Of a DNA stretch of 64,000 nt, positions 10,727 through 22,149 are shown piece by piece. The notes under the pieces are model-generated. The model ran no database searches, was not told the DNA's origin, and was given only the letters and a program-made list of their open reading frames with translations. Each line of letters starts with the position of its first letter. Position 1 is the stretch's first letter. Both the position numbers and the translations under genes were made by a program. The stretch lies in contig JADFUC010001547.1 of assembly GCA_019722365.1 (NCBI GenBank), forward strand, positions 1 through 64,000. Reading direction: 5' to 3'. The stretch comes from Lithospermum erythrorhizon. Its lineage: Eukaryota > Streptophyta > Magnoliopsida > Boraginales > Boraginaceae.

Positions 10727-12869
10727 ATGATTTTTTATTTTGGCTTAGAATCACCAATTGCTTGGCGTACTAATTTTGACGATAACATTCGATTTTTGAC
10801 TTTGTTGTATTCTAAAAATATAGAAACAATTTTTGGGATTTCGTTCGTCAAAATCCTTCGGTTTGTAAAATCTAATTTCGCCATTCCGCTTTGGGATTTT
10901 TCCATCGCTTATCTGCTTTGGGATTTTTTTCCATCGCTTATCCTGCTTTTGGGATTTTTTTTTTATATGCTCGGCTCGGTTAAGAGATGGTCGCTTTTGA
11001 TAGGTAGTGAGGTCTTCCACTCGCCTCCCGAATCGAGATACGAGCCCCTGCTCGACTTGGGGTTCGAACTCGACATCCACATGCCTTAGGAATCAAGCTC
11101 CTAGCTCAAGACTATCAGTGATTCTTTTTTACGTGATTCGCCTCGAGTCTGGTTTTTCTATTTATTTTTTCTGGAATTTTCTGATGAGTTTAGGCCTCCC
11201 ATTTTATTCAGAATGTCTCGTACGCAAATTATCTACAATTGTTTACATTTTTCATTCCTCTCTCTTCTTTTTTATTTAGTTTCAGACTTGTATAATTCTT
11301 CCATTCATGTAGCATAGTCGAGTTCAGATATAGAACGGAGCGAGGAACCTCGGGTGCATTTCTTCCTTCTTCCGATTCTTACTGGCAATGAGCTTGACGC
11401 ATTTGAGGTCCGATACGAGTCAGCGCATCGCAACTCCACTCGATATCTCCGCTGGTGATGGCCGTTTTGCTTATTTTCTTTGTTTCATGGGTCGAGTCAG
11501 GACTGGACGTTGGGCACGTGCTTTTAACATTACCTTTGTCAATATCCTCGCTTGCTGGGTCAATGCTCTTGTAGATAGGTAGTATATATAACCTTATACC
11601 TCGACACCTCGGGTCTCGAAAGAACCATGAGTTTAGTGGTTTTATGAATAAGAGAACTATTTCCTCCTATTTTCTTTTGGCCATTTGCTCTTGAAATTAC
11701 TTTATTTTGGTTTTTCACCCTGTCTCACCTAACTCCTCTGTTGAGGAACCGGGCAAGTGAACGCTCCCTACTGTTTTTTCCAACCTTCTTCTTTGGTATT
11801 TTCTTCGACTTCTCAAATTTCTTTCGATTTGATTTGATAGCGATGTAGTAACTCCGCTTAGCTGAGACGATTGTTTTCCCCACTTGTTACTCACATGATG
11901 TTGATACTTCCTAGAGAAGGGATATGCTACCTTTAGACTACGAGTCTTCGAGGTTCGTGGCTTATCTTTCTTTAAAGTTTCTGTACTCCTTATGGTTTGA
12001 TTTATCTTGATTTGCTTGTGCTTTGTGCTTTGCCTCTAGTGCTTCACAAATTTCTTTGATGTTGCCGTTTTGTTTATTTGTTTTGCGGGTCATGGCTAGC
12101 TCATCCGTAGTCCCTCCGAAATGGCATCTCGTGATTGCAATGAGCTGCCTGACTGACTATCTGCACGCAAAGTGGATCAAGAAAGGCTAGAATCCATTGA
12201 AGGCGAAGCTAATGGAAATGAGCATTCGACGCAATCTTACGAATACACCACCTTCTTTTTTTATGTTTATCTTTACATTATCATGTGTCGCCGCCATCTT
12301 CAAGAATCTATAGTTCATCGTTGTAGTTGCGTCAAGGTCACATGGTCGCCGAGGTCCGGCTATTTGGAGAAAGCTTACTGATCGGGCAAGAATTGAAAAG
12401 ATTCTAATGGAAAGATGGAGTTTGCATTGCCTCGCTGTAATCCAGAATATCCTGGGGAGAGTGCTTATTCCCATTTTGGACTATCAGCGTACTCTAGCTC
12501 TTTAGGCATCGACTTACTTTTACTTGCTTTCGTGCTTGGTGGAACACATGTACGGGTCTTTTGAATCTCGTATAACGGTATTCATTTTGCTTGTCTTCAC
12601 AGTTCCTATGGAACCAAAGAGAATTTGGATGAGCATGACGAGCTCTGGGAGTCCCGAACCCGCCTATGTACTTTCGAGGGTCGCCCGAGGATCAAGTCAA
12701 CATAGTTCATTCTGGGTGGATATTTTTAATTCCTATCCATGAATCGTGTTAGGTATTTTATGCTCGTACCTATGAGTTGTTACACATTTTATGCTCTCGC
12801 TTAAATGAGTCAGGTACTCGATGTTTCCTTTAAGGCTAAGATCGCTCGTGTAGCGACCATTTATGGGTC
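10727..12869. other. 3' flank of gypsy element A, non-coding or unresolved
   Basis: This lies downstream of the leftward element A's pol. In Tat elements the pol-to-3'-LTR interval is long and may carry an antisense ORF. Plus-strand open frames at 12172-12381 and 12524-12742 would fit that position and direction, but I recognise no motif in them. The piece near 10.9 kb carries a triple tandem repeat. LTR boundaries could not be set. Confidence 0.35.
10886..10965. repeat. Three tandem copies of a GCTTTGGGATTTTTCCATCGCTTAT-like unit
   Basis: Units start near 10886, 10913 and 10942 (27-29 bp). They differ mainly in the length of the T-run (5, 7 and 9 or more T), suggesting slippage combined with duplication. 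Confidence 0.8.
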
Positions 12870-13082
12870 CTACCCATTTGGCCTTCTATCACCTACCATC
12901 GTATGCCCCAGGTAAACTTCAGTATGATGTATGGACCGCCCATTTGCATTAGCTTCACATTTTTGCCGCATGCATGATCGTTTTATTACAACGAGCACCA
13001 TATCACCCGCTTGATACGACGTTTTTTGATTTTCTGTCAAAGAGTTTAGAGATTCGACCGATAGCACTTCAACCTTTGTCAA
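12870..13082 (-). pseudogene. Post-integrase tail of element A pol
   Basis: A 70-codon open frame with the YQAGDMVLVVIKR motif, matching the F-x-V-G-D-L-V-L segment that follows the integrase core in gypsy pol proteins. It lies just left of the integrase remnants in the same direction. It is separated from them by a 25-bp T-run at 13113-13137 that would itself disrupt the frame. Integrase C-terminal regions bind DNA or chromatin in active elements. Confidence 0.6.
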
Positions 13083-13112
13083 GGATGAGCATTGCTCATC
13101 TAACGAAGCCCA

Positions 13113-13137
13113 TTTTTTTTTTTTTTTTTTTTTTTTT
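13113..13137. repeat. Homopolymer run of about 25 T
   Basis: An uninterrupted T-run (poly-A on the minus strand) inside the former integrase coding region of element A. It may be a slippage expansion or the tail scar of a small retroposed insertion. Confidence 0.9.
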
Positions 13138-13143
13138 GTAGCT

Positions 13144-13931
13144 TTAGATGCATATTATTATCGCAGCTAGCCCTTCGGTTATCAAGTACTCGAGCGAAGT
13201 GGGATTTACTCTAACGGTAGAACAACCCGCCTCCATAAACCAAAGCATACTACGCTTTCTTGGGCCGGGTAAATTAATGTAGTTCGGTTCGGCTGAGGTT
13301 TTTTCATCTTGGCTGGCCAGTCCTTTCGGGACTTCTTCACCATTTTCTTCATGAGATTGCACAACGCTCATTAAGGCTTAGCCTATCGCTCGTGGATAGC
13401 AGCTAATGGTGAGTTGACTTTATCTTGAATGGTTACATGTGTCCGCTATCATCCTATTATTAAAGGCCTTCCTATTATCTCGTAATGATATACTCCTGTA
13501 TCGATAGATGATATTGACCGTTGGAAGCCGGCCATCTCCTCAAGCACCGCACATTATTGGCTTTGCTTCTGCCCATTTGGAGAAATAATTGCAGCTGCCA
13601 GATATCCTCGTGATATCCTTCTTAGACCATGGCATACGCCCTACCATATCAAGTCCCTCTACGCATCGAATGGCCATGTTTGCCGTAGTCGTATGCAACG
13701 GCTCTGGGGTCAATGGATGACGCTGCACGGTATCGATGTGTTTACATGCTCGCATACTCCAGCCTTTTGACCATTTTTACAAGAATATCCCATCCTTTTG
13801 ATTTGAAAGTGTAGCTGGGTTTCGACCTGTCTACCCCACATACCCCGCATTGCCGCTACAACTTGAGCCGGCTCACTGCTTGATAGGCATCGTAGTAACA
13901 TTCCCAAAGGATCTTTTGAATAAAGTACCAT
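13144..13931 (-). pseudogene. Integrase remnant of gypsy element A
   Basis: Reading leftward: the zinc-binding H2C2 segment region (13931-13780, with LLRCLSSSEPAQVV and RMGYSCKN), the core motif NYFSKWAEAKP (about 13570-13620; intact relatives have DYFSKW, so the catalytic Asp has become Asn), and a fragment near 13190-13250 like the SLVYGxE motif at the core end. An active integrase uses a D,D-35-E triad to insert cDNA. Here stops and frameshifts break the frame several times, so no product is expected. Confidence 0.7.
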
Positions 13932-14642
13932 GGTAATACAAGAAGCGAAAAGACCCTCCTTCCGATGCCTTTTGTTTTAAGTCATCCAGTAGCCTTCCAT
14001 GTCGGGAAGTAGCTCCATTTAAAGGCTGCCTCAATCATCGTGAGCCATCGGCCGCTGCAGTTGACCTTTGACTTCCTCTTCGTCTTCTGTCTCATATTCT
14101 TGTGCTTCAAGAGAATATACCCACTTTTCACATACCGAAATACTTACCATTCCCCGGGTAGCTATGGTTGCTGGCCGCCAAAGCGCCAAACCGCTTGTTC
14201 ATCTTTCGGGACATCAGAATGGGAGACTTTATCTATGGATTGTAGCACCGCTTGCATATCCGTGATAGGACCGGTTCAAAGTTTCTAACCTCATATTCTC
14301 CGCTTGGTTGATGACCAACCGGTGAATTCCATACACTTCGAGTCGGTGTATCTCTAATTCCATAGCCACTTAATCCTAAGACGAAGCACTGATACCCCTA
14401 CATTGGTTGAGCATCTTCTGCCTTACAAGGAGTAAGGCAAGATCGTGTCAAAGGAGCGACGAAGACAACTCCCGCCTCTACGCCTTCCCCGGTGTGCTAC
14501 ACCATCGAAATATATTTCCACGGGGTCTTATATCTATGTTCATAATATCTTTCATCGTGAGGTCGTCAGACAACTCCCATTCACTGCAGCGGTGGTCTCC
14601 GGCCAGGAACCTGCTAGTATTTACTCCTTTTACAAAATTTCT

Positions 14643-14930
14643 CTACAAAGACGTAGATAACTTCAAAATGTTGTATCTATCGCATCTACCTGCTAATTCC
14701 GATCTAACAACACGGCTCGGGACATTACATACTTGATTGGATTTGCTTTGGATATCAAGTAGACCGCAGCTGAAGTAATGCTTCAACTTTTGAATGGCGA
14801 ATATCAAGGCTAAGCATAGCTTCTCGATCGGTGAGTAGTTCAATTCATTTGGGGTCATTCGACGGCTGAGGTAATAGAGAGCGTTCTCTTTACCTTCTTC
14901 ATTTTCTTGTGCTAGTAATGCCCCCACGGA
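14643..14930 (-). pseudogene. RNase H remnant of gypsy element A
   Basis: A 94-codon open frame. Residues about 1-10 are the GALLAQENEEGKE motif, then ALYYLSRRMTPNELNYSPIEK and ALIFAIQKLKHYF. This is the RNase H-like (RVT_3 type) domain of plant gypsy pol, with wording typical of the Tat/Ogre branch. It would degrade the RNA strand during reverse transcription. It sits between the RT (right) and integrase (left). The C-terminal part after LDIQSKSN is out of frame. Confidence 0.8.
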
Positions 14931-15239
14931 TCGCCACAGTAGCTACGTAGAGTATAAGCGTTTTCCTTTGTACGGGCGCACAAGATCGGATGGCTCATCG
15001 ATACTCCCTGACTTTCTCTCGAACGCTATGGAACATTCTTCGTCCTTATTTTGAAGCGGGATACCTTCTTTCATTAACTCGCTTCAAAGTGCCTACACTT
15101 TCCTCGCTGTGCTCGAGATGAAACGACGTAGTTGCGCTGCTCCCTTGGCGGGTTCTCTGCAAGTGCTAAGGATGTCGTCAATCTTTGCCTGCTGGACATC
15201 CCATGTCTCCGGACCACTTGCTAAGAATTTCCTGTATAA

Positions 15240-15690
15240 CACCTAAGGCACATTTGAGCATGTTCATTTTAACCGATAACCTCAAATCTTAGGGACGGTC
15301 CGCCTTGTCAAGTGATTTATCCACTCGCATCATTTAGACATAGCATTCTTATATTTTTGTGTAAAGATATCGTCGAACACCTTTGCATGGTCTCTTTGGT
15401 ACGTAGCACTCCGTGATTTTTAATCCGAGGGCATGACTTTGTAATAGTACACCTCTTTGGGGGTCCGAAGGTCAAGGAAGTTTTTCTTCTCCGTGCCATT
15501 CTAACCGGGGTTGTATCTTGATTTGATCCATCCACGAACGCCACTCGTGGTACGTAAATGTGTCTATCATTAATCAGTATGAAAGTGGGTCACTTTGGGA
15601 CATGCATGATTTAAGTCTCTGAAGTCTATGCATACCCTGATTTGCCCATTTTTCTTTCTAACCGGCACTATGTTGGCCAACCATGTCATG
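15240..15690 (-). pseudogene. Reverse transcriptase remnant of gypsy element A
   Basis: At 15690-15590 the minus strand reads WLANIVPVRKKNGQIRVCID then FRDLNHACPK, the N-terminal RT motif including the catalytic Asp region. At 15544-15317 a frameshifted copy of the FMDG-GYNQIRMAP and KGVYYYKVMPFGLKN block is visible, ending in a damaged YVDD box (TATGTC-TAAA-TGATG) where a short change breaks the catalytic Asp pair. The order fits gypsy pol. The enzyme would copy element RNA into cDNA; here it is clearly dead. Confidence 0.8.
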
Positions 15691-16967
15691 TAAATTAAAC
15701 TTCTCGTATAAAACCAGCCTTCAATCTCACTATAACCTCTCCGGCTTCTATCAAAGGTACTGTACCAATAAACCTCCGTTGTGCTTGCTTTACTGGTTTT
15801 GTGTTTTCATCTGCCAAGATGGACCTGCTATCTTGGGTCTAGTCCGCCATTTCTTTCATGTCCAAGAAAATACGCTCTTTGAATTCTCGAAAGCAATGCC
15901 ATACTTAGCTTCTTCTTCTAGAATCCGGTTACTGACACGAGGCTGGTCATGGTTCGCCATTAGTACCAAGATTACCTTTCAATCATCCAATCGTAATCTT
16001 CACGCCCTCTCTAACCCCTCGAGGTGCACTTATGGCATCTTTTGGTAGTAGCCCTTCTTCGATCTGGTGCGCAGGAAGGATGTTCGATTTTGTTCAGAAG
16101 CATTTGCACCTTCTTCCAATATGATTTTTGTACAAGCTTCCGAGGTCGTTTCTATGGGAGTAAGGACCCTTCGTGCCTGCTCATCAAAGAAACACAACCT
16201 CTCTTTAGTCGGGAACTCCATATACCTTCTCTGTAAAGTAGCCGTCAGAGGTTCCCCGTTCCGCCTCTGAAGTTTAATTCTACTCGTGCTTATCGATGGA
16301 TCTCAATCAGCAAGCACAAAGGCGGCTCAAGCGTATACTCCCCAAACCCGTGGTCAGCCTTTGACATACCATTCTTTTGTGTTTTACCATCTGGGCGTTG
16401 CTCAACCATGTACTTTGCCGGCCGCAACTTCAAAGTGTAGTTGTCCCATGGATTTGCTGATGCGGATCATATCTGGCATTCAAGAGGGAGGTCGTAGCTG
16501 ACCCACGGGTTCCATGTTCTATCTTGGGCTTTTTCTTAGAGTCACACAAAACCTTAAGGGGCGACGGTGCCACCTTTTCGATAAGCCGAGGGTCAAGCCT
16601 TGAAAGTGCTCGGGAGATAGCTCTTCCTCTACTTCTTGTAATGTCAGATAGCGATCTGAGGCGAGGAAGCTTATCTGGAGCACCTCTCGACCCTTCTTCA
16701 TGCCGATTTATTCCTTCTTCTTATAATATTTTGTTAGAATCTAGTATGAATTTCATTTGTGATACATACAACACCAAATTCATACATCCCCGATCCTCAA
16801 AATGGTATAAATTAATCTAAAACACATAAATTACAACACAAAAGGGAATCAATTTCATTGATTTCCAACAATCACGCCATATTTTTTTCTATATCCTTAA
16901 AGATAGACACTCGTCTTCGCCTCCGCGAGAGTAGCTTTATCTTCCTCATATCAAGGAAGATTCATCG
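15691..16967. other. Upstream part of element A, unresolved
   Basis: By position this should hold the pre-RT linker, protease and gag of element A on the minus strand. Minus-strand open frames at 16030-16221 and 16519-16701 lie here, but I could not match them to a motif with confidence. The 16.7-16.97 kb part is A+T-rich. Confidence 0.35.
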
Positions 16968-17990
16968 ATCCCGACTTAACCTCGTTATACCTCTCGTATA
17001 TGTCGTAGTTCTTTCTTACGCTACGAGATTATCTTTTCCCTTTCATAAATAACCTCTCTCTACCATAAACCGAGCCCGTGCCAACCGCTTCCTATCGGGC
17101 GGTTGGTTGAATGTTACCATCTTTAAAGTGGCTATGGTCACATGTGGTATCGAGCCCATCAAGCTTATTTTTCTGGGCCATATTTTTCAAGCTTTCTCAC
17201 AAATCTTTTCGAACTAAATTCTTCTCGCTAGAGCCAAAAGGAACATATTAGCTGGTGACCGCCCCTATTGTGGGTTAGTGATAGCCAATTCACAAAAATT
17301 TGTTCAACGCCAGCGGCGGGCATGGACGCTGTGTCCTTTTCAGATTCGACTTCTCAAGGAGAGGCCAGGTCTTCCCATCCTTTTCGGGCCGAAGATATGG
17401 GATTTGAAAGTTAAGGGTCAAGGCTTTTATTTAAGGAGATAACAAAGTCGCATCTCGGTACATTTTAAGCGACGAGGCCATGCTGGGCGGCCGGTTTAGT
17501 GTATGAAAAGTGTGTTCACCTGAGGATAGCGGACAAATTTCTCCTAAGCATGGGTATTGATGAGAGTAGCCCTTTCATTCTCATTTATGTGATTTTCTCT
17601 CAATCTGACCTTACTATCTTTTTTCAGATGATTGCCAACATCAAGGCCTTCCCGAACTCCCCGCCCGGTGGATTTTGATGATATGTCACGGGACCGCCCT
17701 CTCTTTCTTACCTCTCGCATGGCCATCGCAGAAGACCTAAAACCTCGCGAGTCCCTCGATCCCTAAAGCCAATCCCCATTTCTCCTCCCTACCCAATAGA
17801 TAAGGTTCCTACTCTAGACTAAATCCTTTAAGCGTGATTTACATTAAATGCCTCCAGATCCGCATCTTAGCCTCCGAAATCTCCAGTTAAATACGTGCCA
17901 CAAAAAGAAGAAGGGCTATTCAAGTCCTAGTCAGGATTCTTCTGATGAGGAATCTCCAAGCACACGGAGCCCAACCAACTGGGTACTGTG
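16968..17990. other. Unresolved interval between gypsy elements A and B
   Basis: By position this would contain the 3' LTR and the start of the antisense ORF unit of element B. No LTR pair could be aligned. A TATA-like CATAAATAA lies near 17045 on the plus strand. No motif was recognised in the short open frames. Confidence 0.3.
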
Positions 17991-19152
17991 CCTCCTCCCG
18001 CGAATGTGGTGACCTTGACCTCCACAACCATGAGTCCGACCAAAGTCTCTAGCAGACGGACGCGGGTCATTTGTCTCTTCAACAAGAATCAGCATTCCTT
18101 TTCCTACTCCTATTCAAGAAGTCGCTTTGGGAGAGAAGGTTTGCCTTTCGAAAAGGGAAGTCCATTCGCAAGGACGTGGATGGGCAAGTGCTTAAGGTAT
18201 TCTCACCGCCTAACTATACTAGGAGGTATTTAAAATTTCTATGTAGGTTCCTAATTTGGAGGTGGCGGATGAAAATTGGGGGCTTAGGAAATTTCATTTC
18301 CATTTGGCGGTGCTTGTCGCTTTTCTAAGAAGATGGCCGATTAGTACACTCCGCTGGTGGACCCTTATGTCGGATTCGCCTCTAATTCATTAAAACACAT
18401 AACTCGTGCTCGTCTTTTACCAAACTTATTTTATATCTATCTCATCTCTTGACATACATGATGATTCTCTCGGCTCAGGCGCGAATGGGTCCCACGCCTA
18501 AGCGAGGCGAGCCGATCATTCGCAATGGACAACAACTCCGCTCGCTACAAGATGTAGGGTAATAAGCCATCGCTTTAAAAACAATCTCAACCTCGACCTG
18601 ATAAGGATTGCAAGGCACAAAAAAGGAAACTGATAATCAAATCCCAAGCCGAGCGGATCATCTGAGCGCAGAATACAAAAGAAAGATGCTGCCAAGGCAC
18701 GATCCGCCAAGAAGACCACGATCAAGCTAAGAGGGATAATTTGCGAGTCGAGAAGGAGGCTCGCGAAGTTCTTCTACGAGGAGCTTCGAGCGAGCCAAGA
18801 TAGACTAAGCCAACAAGGCCTCTGAGCCCAACCAAGCAGAGGTTGAAACAAAATTTCTTGGCTCTACCACGCAGTGCCGAGGCAATGTGATTCGCCAGGA
18901 ATCACATCTTGTCGGTTCTTCCTCTACAAAATTTCACTTATGACAAAGAAGGCGGAGCGAGCTCTTACCTTCATTCTCCTGTCCACTCATCAAGGGAGGT
19001 TTCCTGACCTAGTCGCTCTCTTTAACGAGGAGAGGATTCACAATGTTTTACTCAAGATTCAACTCGTAGTGGCAGTGATTCGTGATAAGAAATGTTACTC
19101 CGCCTTTGTGGGTACGGGTACCTTCTTTAAAGGGTTTAAGGTATCCGCTTAG
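17990..19152 (+). pseudogene. Antisense extra ORF of Tat element B, decayed
   Basis: Plus-strand coding remnants run toward, and end beside, the 3' end of the leftward element B pol (19.3 kb). In many Tat elements an extra ORF lies between pol and the 3' LTR on the opposite strand, and this matches its place and direction. Segments: 18071-18260 (KVFSPPNY...YLKF); 18250-18393, open without ATG and ending TAA, with NLEVADENWGLRKFHFHLA and RRWPISTLRWW; 18520-18830, a Lys/Arg/Glu/Ala-rich coiled-coil-like stretch; 18874-19152, a 92-codon frame with GRFPDLVALFNEERIHN. The function of such ORFs is not established. Frameshifts join the pieces, so no intact product is expected. Confidence 0.5.
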
Positions 19153-19459
19153 GGTAAATGTTACCTTATTTGGTGTTAAGTGCGAGCGATCGGGCCTAAC
19201 CTTATAACCATATAAATGATTTTCGGAGAGTATCATATAGAACAATTAAAACATATAAATGGGCGGTGGATCAACCGAGGCATAATTCCTTTATTCCCGA
19301 AAGTAAAAGCAGATTATAACTAAAAACCAAGCAGGTACATCCTAGGCGGCAGATGTGTAACCGAATCCACGAGTGTACATTTAGAGAATTTATTAACATA
19401 ATATTTTACCAACAGGTACGCCACGCTGGGAGGAATCAAGATCTTCATTTGCCTTTCCA

Positions 19460-19774
19460 CTATATGTCCCTCAAGCCAATCCTCAGGGCCGACGCTGATA
19501 GTGGCTCTTCCCATTTAGGATTCAACTTATCTTTATCCTTGGGATGAGTGATAGAATACAGCCTTAGCACCAAATCTCCAACTTTGAATTGTTTTTTCCT
19601 TACTCGCCAATCGTAGTGGCGAGTCATGAGATGCTTATATTTTTTCATTTTGTACAAGGCTTGATCACACAGTTCATCCATAAAGTTGCTTGTTCCCACA
19701 TTCTCGGTCAAAGCTCCTTCACGAGTCCTAGTTACGACAAATGGTTAACCCAGCCTCCTGCAGAAGTTATCGTT
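19460..19774 (-). pseudogene. Post-integrase tail of element B pol
   Basis: An 83-codon open frame with MDELCDQALYKMKKY, then HYDWRVRKKQFKVGDLVLR and LNPKWEEPL. This is the standard post-integrase region of plant gypsy pol (the FxVGDLVLR and GPNWEGP motifs). The coding continues rightward in other frames to 19774, where the solo LTR interrupts it. The C-terminal end near 19320 is not clear. Confidence 0.8.
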
Positions 19775-20727
19775 TGTCGAAATCAATGAGAATCATTCCC
19801 TTTATTATGTTCGTTGCCACAATCAGATATCAATTCATTTACCGGCTCGTTAAACAGATTAATGTAACTTGCGTTCACCTTTTAGTAATTGTATATTACA
19901 GCGGATTCTCAGATAATTTGGCGTTTAACGATGGCTGATCTTACTTCATTAATCGCTATAATAATAGTAATCGTCAATTATTATTATTATGTACAACTTA
20001 CTATTATCCGAGCCTGTATGTCATACACATACAATGATATTCGAATAATATTTCATGAATGAAATTAAACGATACTTGTATATCGAGTAGATGTATTCTC
20101 AATATTCATATATATATGTTAAAATCGATGAATAAATAGTTTAACTAATTCAGAAGTTAAATCAAGAACAACCGGTAAGCTTATTCGAGAGTGATTCGCT
20201 AGTATTTTAATTGACTTGTTAAGTTAATTAAAATAGAACAAACTCACTAGTAACTCATTATCTAATTGTAGCTCATAACGGTCTAATTAAGTTAACGAAG
20301 TTAAACTGATTTCTCTTAACGAAGTTACTTAACGCAGTTGAATTGGGACTGGGTATTTAAGTAGGATTGAAGTTTTTTTTATATATCATAAAAAACCTTA
20401 ACTTCTCTCTCTCTCTCTAGAATAGCCGCTCTCTTGCTAATTGGAAGAGTTTTTCTTCCAATTTTATTCCATTCAAGAACTCTAGCAGCCAAGTACTCAT
20501 TTCAAGGCTATTCTATAGACACTACTGCCGAACAAGTTTTGAGAGACATGAAGGGCATTCACGGGGTTGCTTGTGTGGTTTCAGGTTCATTCTGCCTTCC
20601 TCGCTACAATGTAAGAATTCTTGTATTCATACATGTACTTTTGTGTTTAGATTAATATACATCATTTCGAGGATCCGTGGGATGTACGACCAAGGCGACA
20701 CGAATGAATTCATATCAGATTCTAACA
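19775..20727 (+). mobile_element. Solo LTR of the copia family, inserted in element B integrase
   Basis: About 950 bp, starting TGTCGAAATCAATG and ending GATTCTAACA, colinear with the LTRs of the full copia element at 22389-23288 and 30083-31077. Shared blocks are ATATCAATTCATTTACCGG, the AATTATTATTATTA block, ATTTCATGAATGAAATTAA, TTAAGTTAATTAAAATAGAACAA, the CTCTCTCT tract and TTCATA..GATTCTAACA. It splits the integrase just after the VYGS motif of element B. No copia interior remains, so it arose by LTR-LTR recombination after a second, independent insertion. Target duplications are not recognisable. Confidence 0.85.
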
Positions 20728-21430
20728 CTGCCTCGAGCCATAAACTAGGTCAAGGGAGTTTCTCCCAGTACGGAAGGAGTCGCTCAAGACCATAAGACCA
20801 CTGGGAGTTTATCAATCCATGCCCCTTTCTTTGACTCTCTATGAATCATATTCTTTTTAATACCTTTGAAAAGTATGCAGTTCATCACTTCAACTTGGCC
20901 AATGCACTGGGATAATAGACAGGTGAAAACCGATGTTTGATATTATATTTGTCACAAAATTGGGCCAACTCTTCGCTCTCAAATCAGGCCCATTTTCGTA
21001 GACAAGATGCTACAAAATCTGCAAAATGGTACGATAACATGTTTTCATAAAAAATTTACTATGCTATCACTGCCTGTTTTCTTGAGGGGCGCAGCTTCAA
21101 CCCACTTGCTGAAATAATCCACAACAACTATTACATACTCGAGGCTCCCTTTGGCCTTAAGCAATTTTCCCACGAGATCGATTCCCACACGAGAATGCAA
21201 TGATTCAATATTACGGTCATCGAGGCGTGTAGGTCAGGCCAGATCGATCCCATCCTCTAACATACATCACATCTTTTCACGAAGCTCATGGTGTCTTTGA
21301 CCAATGTAGGCCAGAAGTACCCAATACGTGTGATTTTCACCGAGAGTGATCTTCCTCCAATATGACTCATGCACCATCCTGGTGTACTTCTAAAGATCTC
21401 AGATATCTTCGAGCAACACAACTAAGCAAA
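20728..21430 (-). pseudogene. Integrase of Tat element B
   Basis: Leftward: the H2C2 zinc segment at about 21430-21235 (MSHIGGRSLSVKITRIGYFW, then FVKRCDVC); the core at about 21150-21060 with VIVVVDYFSKWVEAAP, which keeps a catalytic Asp; then QFCDKYNIKHRFSPVYYP and a frameshifted GQVEVMN block at about 20945-20860 that still holds the catalytic Glu; and WIDKLPVVLWS with LDLVYGS up to the solo LTR at 20727. The motif order and Asp/Glu residues are those of a retroviral-type DDE integrase that would insert cDNA. Stops and frameshifts make it non-functional. Confidence 0.85.
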
Positions 21431-21589
21431 GAGGCTTATCCGCATGATTTTTGAATAAATCTTCATCATAAGAGCTACGGGGGTTCTCCAATCTTCATGC
21501 TTATCTAATAAAAAGTCCTCCTTCATAGCTAAGTCTCATGAATCTCCATATAAAATTTTAGGTAATTCGTCATAATATGTGGTTGCGAG

Positions 21590-21931
21590 TCACGAAAGAT
21601 GATCAACTTCTTCATTTTGAGCACCAGGTATGTGTGAAAATACAATTTCCTCAAATTCTTTGACCAATTGGATGGCACTTCCATGGTATCTTAGCAGTGG
21701 CTCATGTCTCACCCCACATACTCTCTTTACTTGGTCTATGATCATGAATATCTCATCGTCACGATCGATCCTCGATGATTTAACTATAATAATCCGAAAC
21801 ATAGCTTCATACTCTGCTTCGTTATTGGTGGTGGGGAAGGTAAATTGCAATGCATACTCCATGATTATATTATTAGGGCCACGAATCAGAATTCCAGCGC
21901 CTGATCCCTTCTCATTTCTAGCCCCATCCAC
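21590..21931 (-). pseudogene. Archaeal-type RNase H (aRNH) of Tat element B
   Basis: A 113-codon open frame. The N-terminus has DGARNEKGSGAGILI, the first catalytic Asp motif of this RNase H type. Then come FPTTNNEAEYEAM, with the Glu of the active site, and a C-terminal FSHIPGAQNEEVDHLS segment matching the IPRxQNxxADxLA motif. A second RNase H of this kind, placed between the usual RNase H and integrase, is diagnostic for the Tat lineage. The middle Asp motif (usually SDSQLVV) reads MIIDQVKRV here and is damaged. The openness over 113 codons is unusual for this element. Confidence 0.88.
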
Positions 21932-22149
21932 AAATAGTATCCACTCCGGATTATTCGTTCCTGGTTCAATGTCACTCGATCCACTGACAATTTGAGGAGT
22001 TTGAGCTGTGAATTCAATTACAAAGTCAGCTAAGGCTTAGCTTTCTGATGCCAAAATAGAGAAAAACAACTCACTTTAGTTCTATAGCGCAGTTATTAAC
22101 CTTCCAGATAATTGCGGACTTATAATGACTCTTTTCATGGGTTGATCTG

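Larger units (their letters stand above)
12870..15690 (-). mobile_element. Ty3/gypsy element A (Tat/Ogre-like), pol region, decayed, leftward
   Basis: Read leftward on the minus strand the domain order is RT (15.69-15.24 kb), RNase H (14.93-14.64 kb), integrase (13.93-13.14 kb), then the post-integrase tail (13.08-12.87 kb), the Ty3/gypsy order. The wording of the RT and RNase H motifs matches the Tat/Ogre branch. Every domain is broken by frameshifts and stops. No gag could be recognised to the right; 15.7-16.7 kb may hold the pre-RT/protease part. Confidence 0.8.

Noticed and set aside
11058..11072. GGGGTTCGAACTCGA, resembling a tRNA T-loop (B box)
   Set aside because: The flanking bases do not form a T-stem, and no A box or acceptor stem lies at the right distance.
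15683..16048. 121-codon plus-strand open frame
   Set aside because: It overlaps the RT N-terminus of element A on the opposite strand and has no motif of its own.
21630..21995. 121-codon plus-strand open frame
   Set aside because: Opposite-strand shadow of the archaeal-type RNase H of element B.
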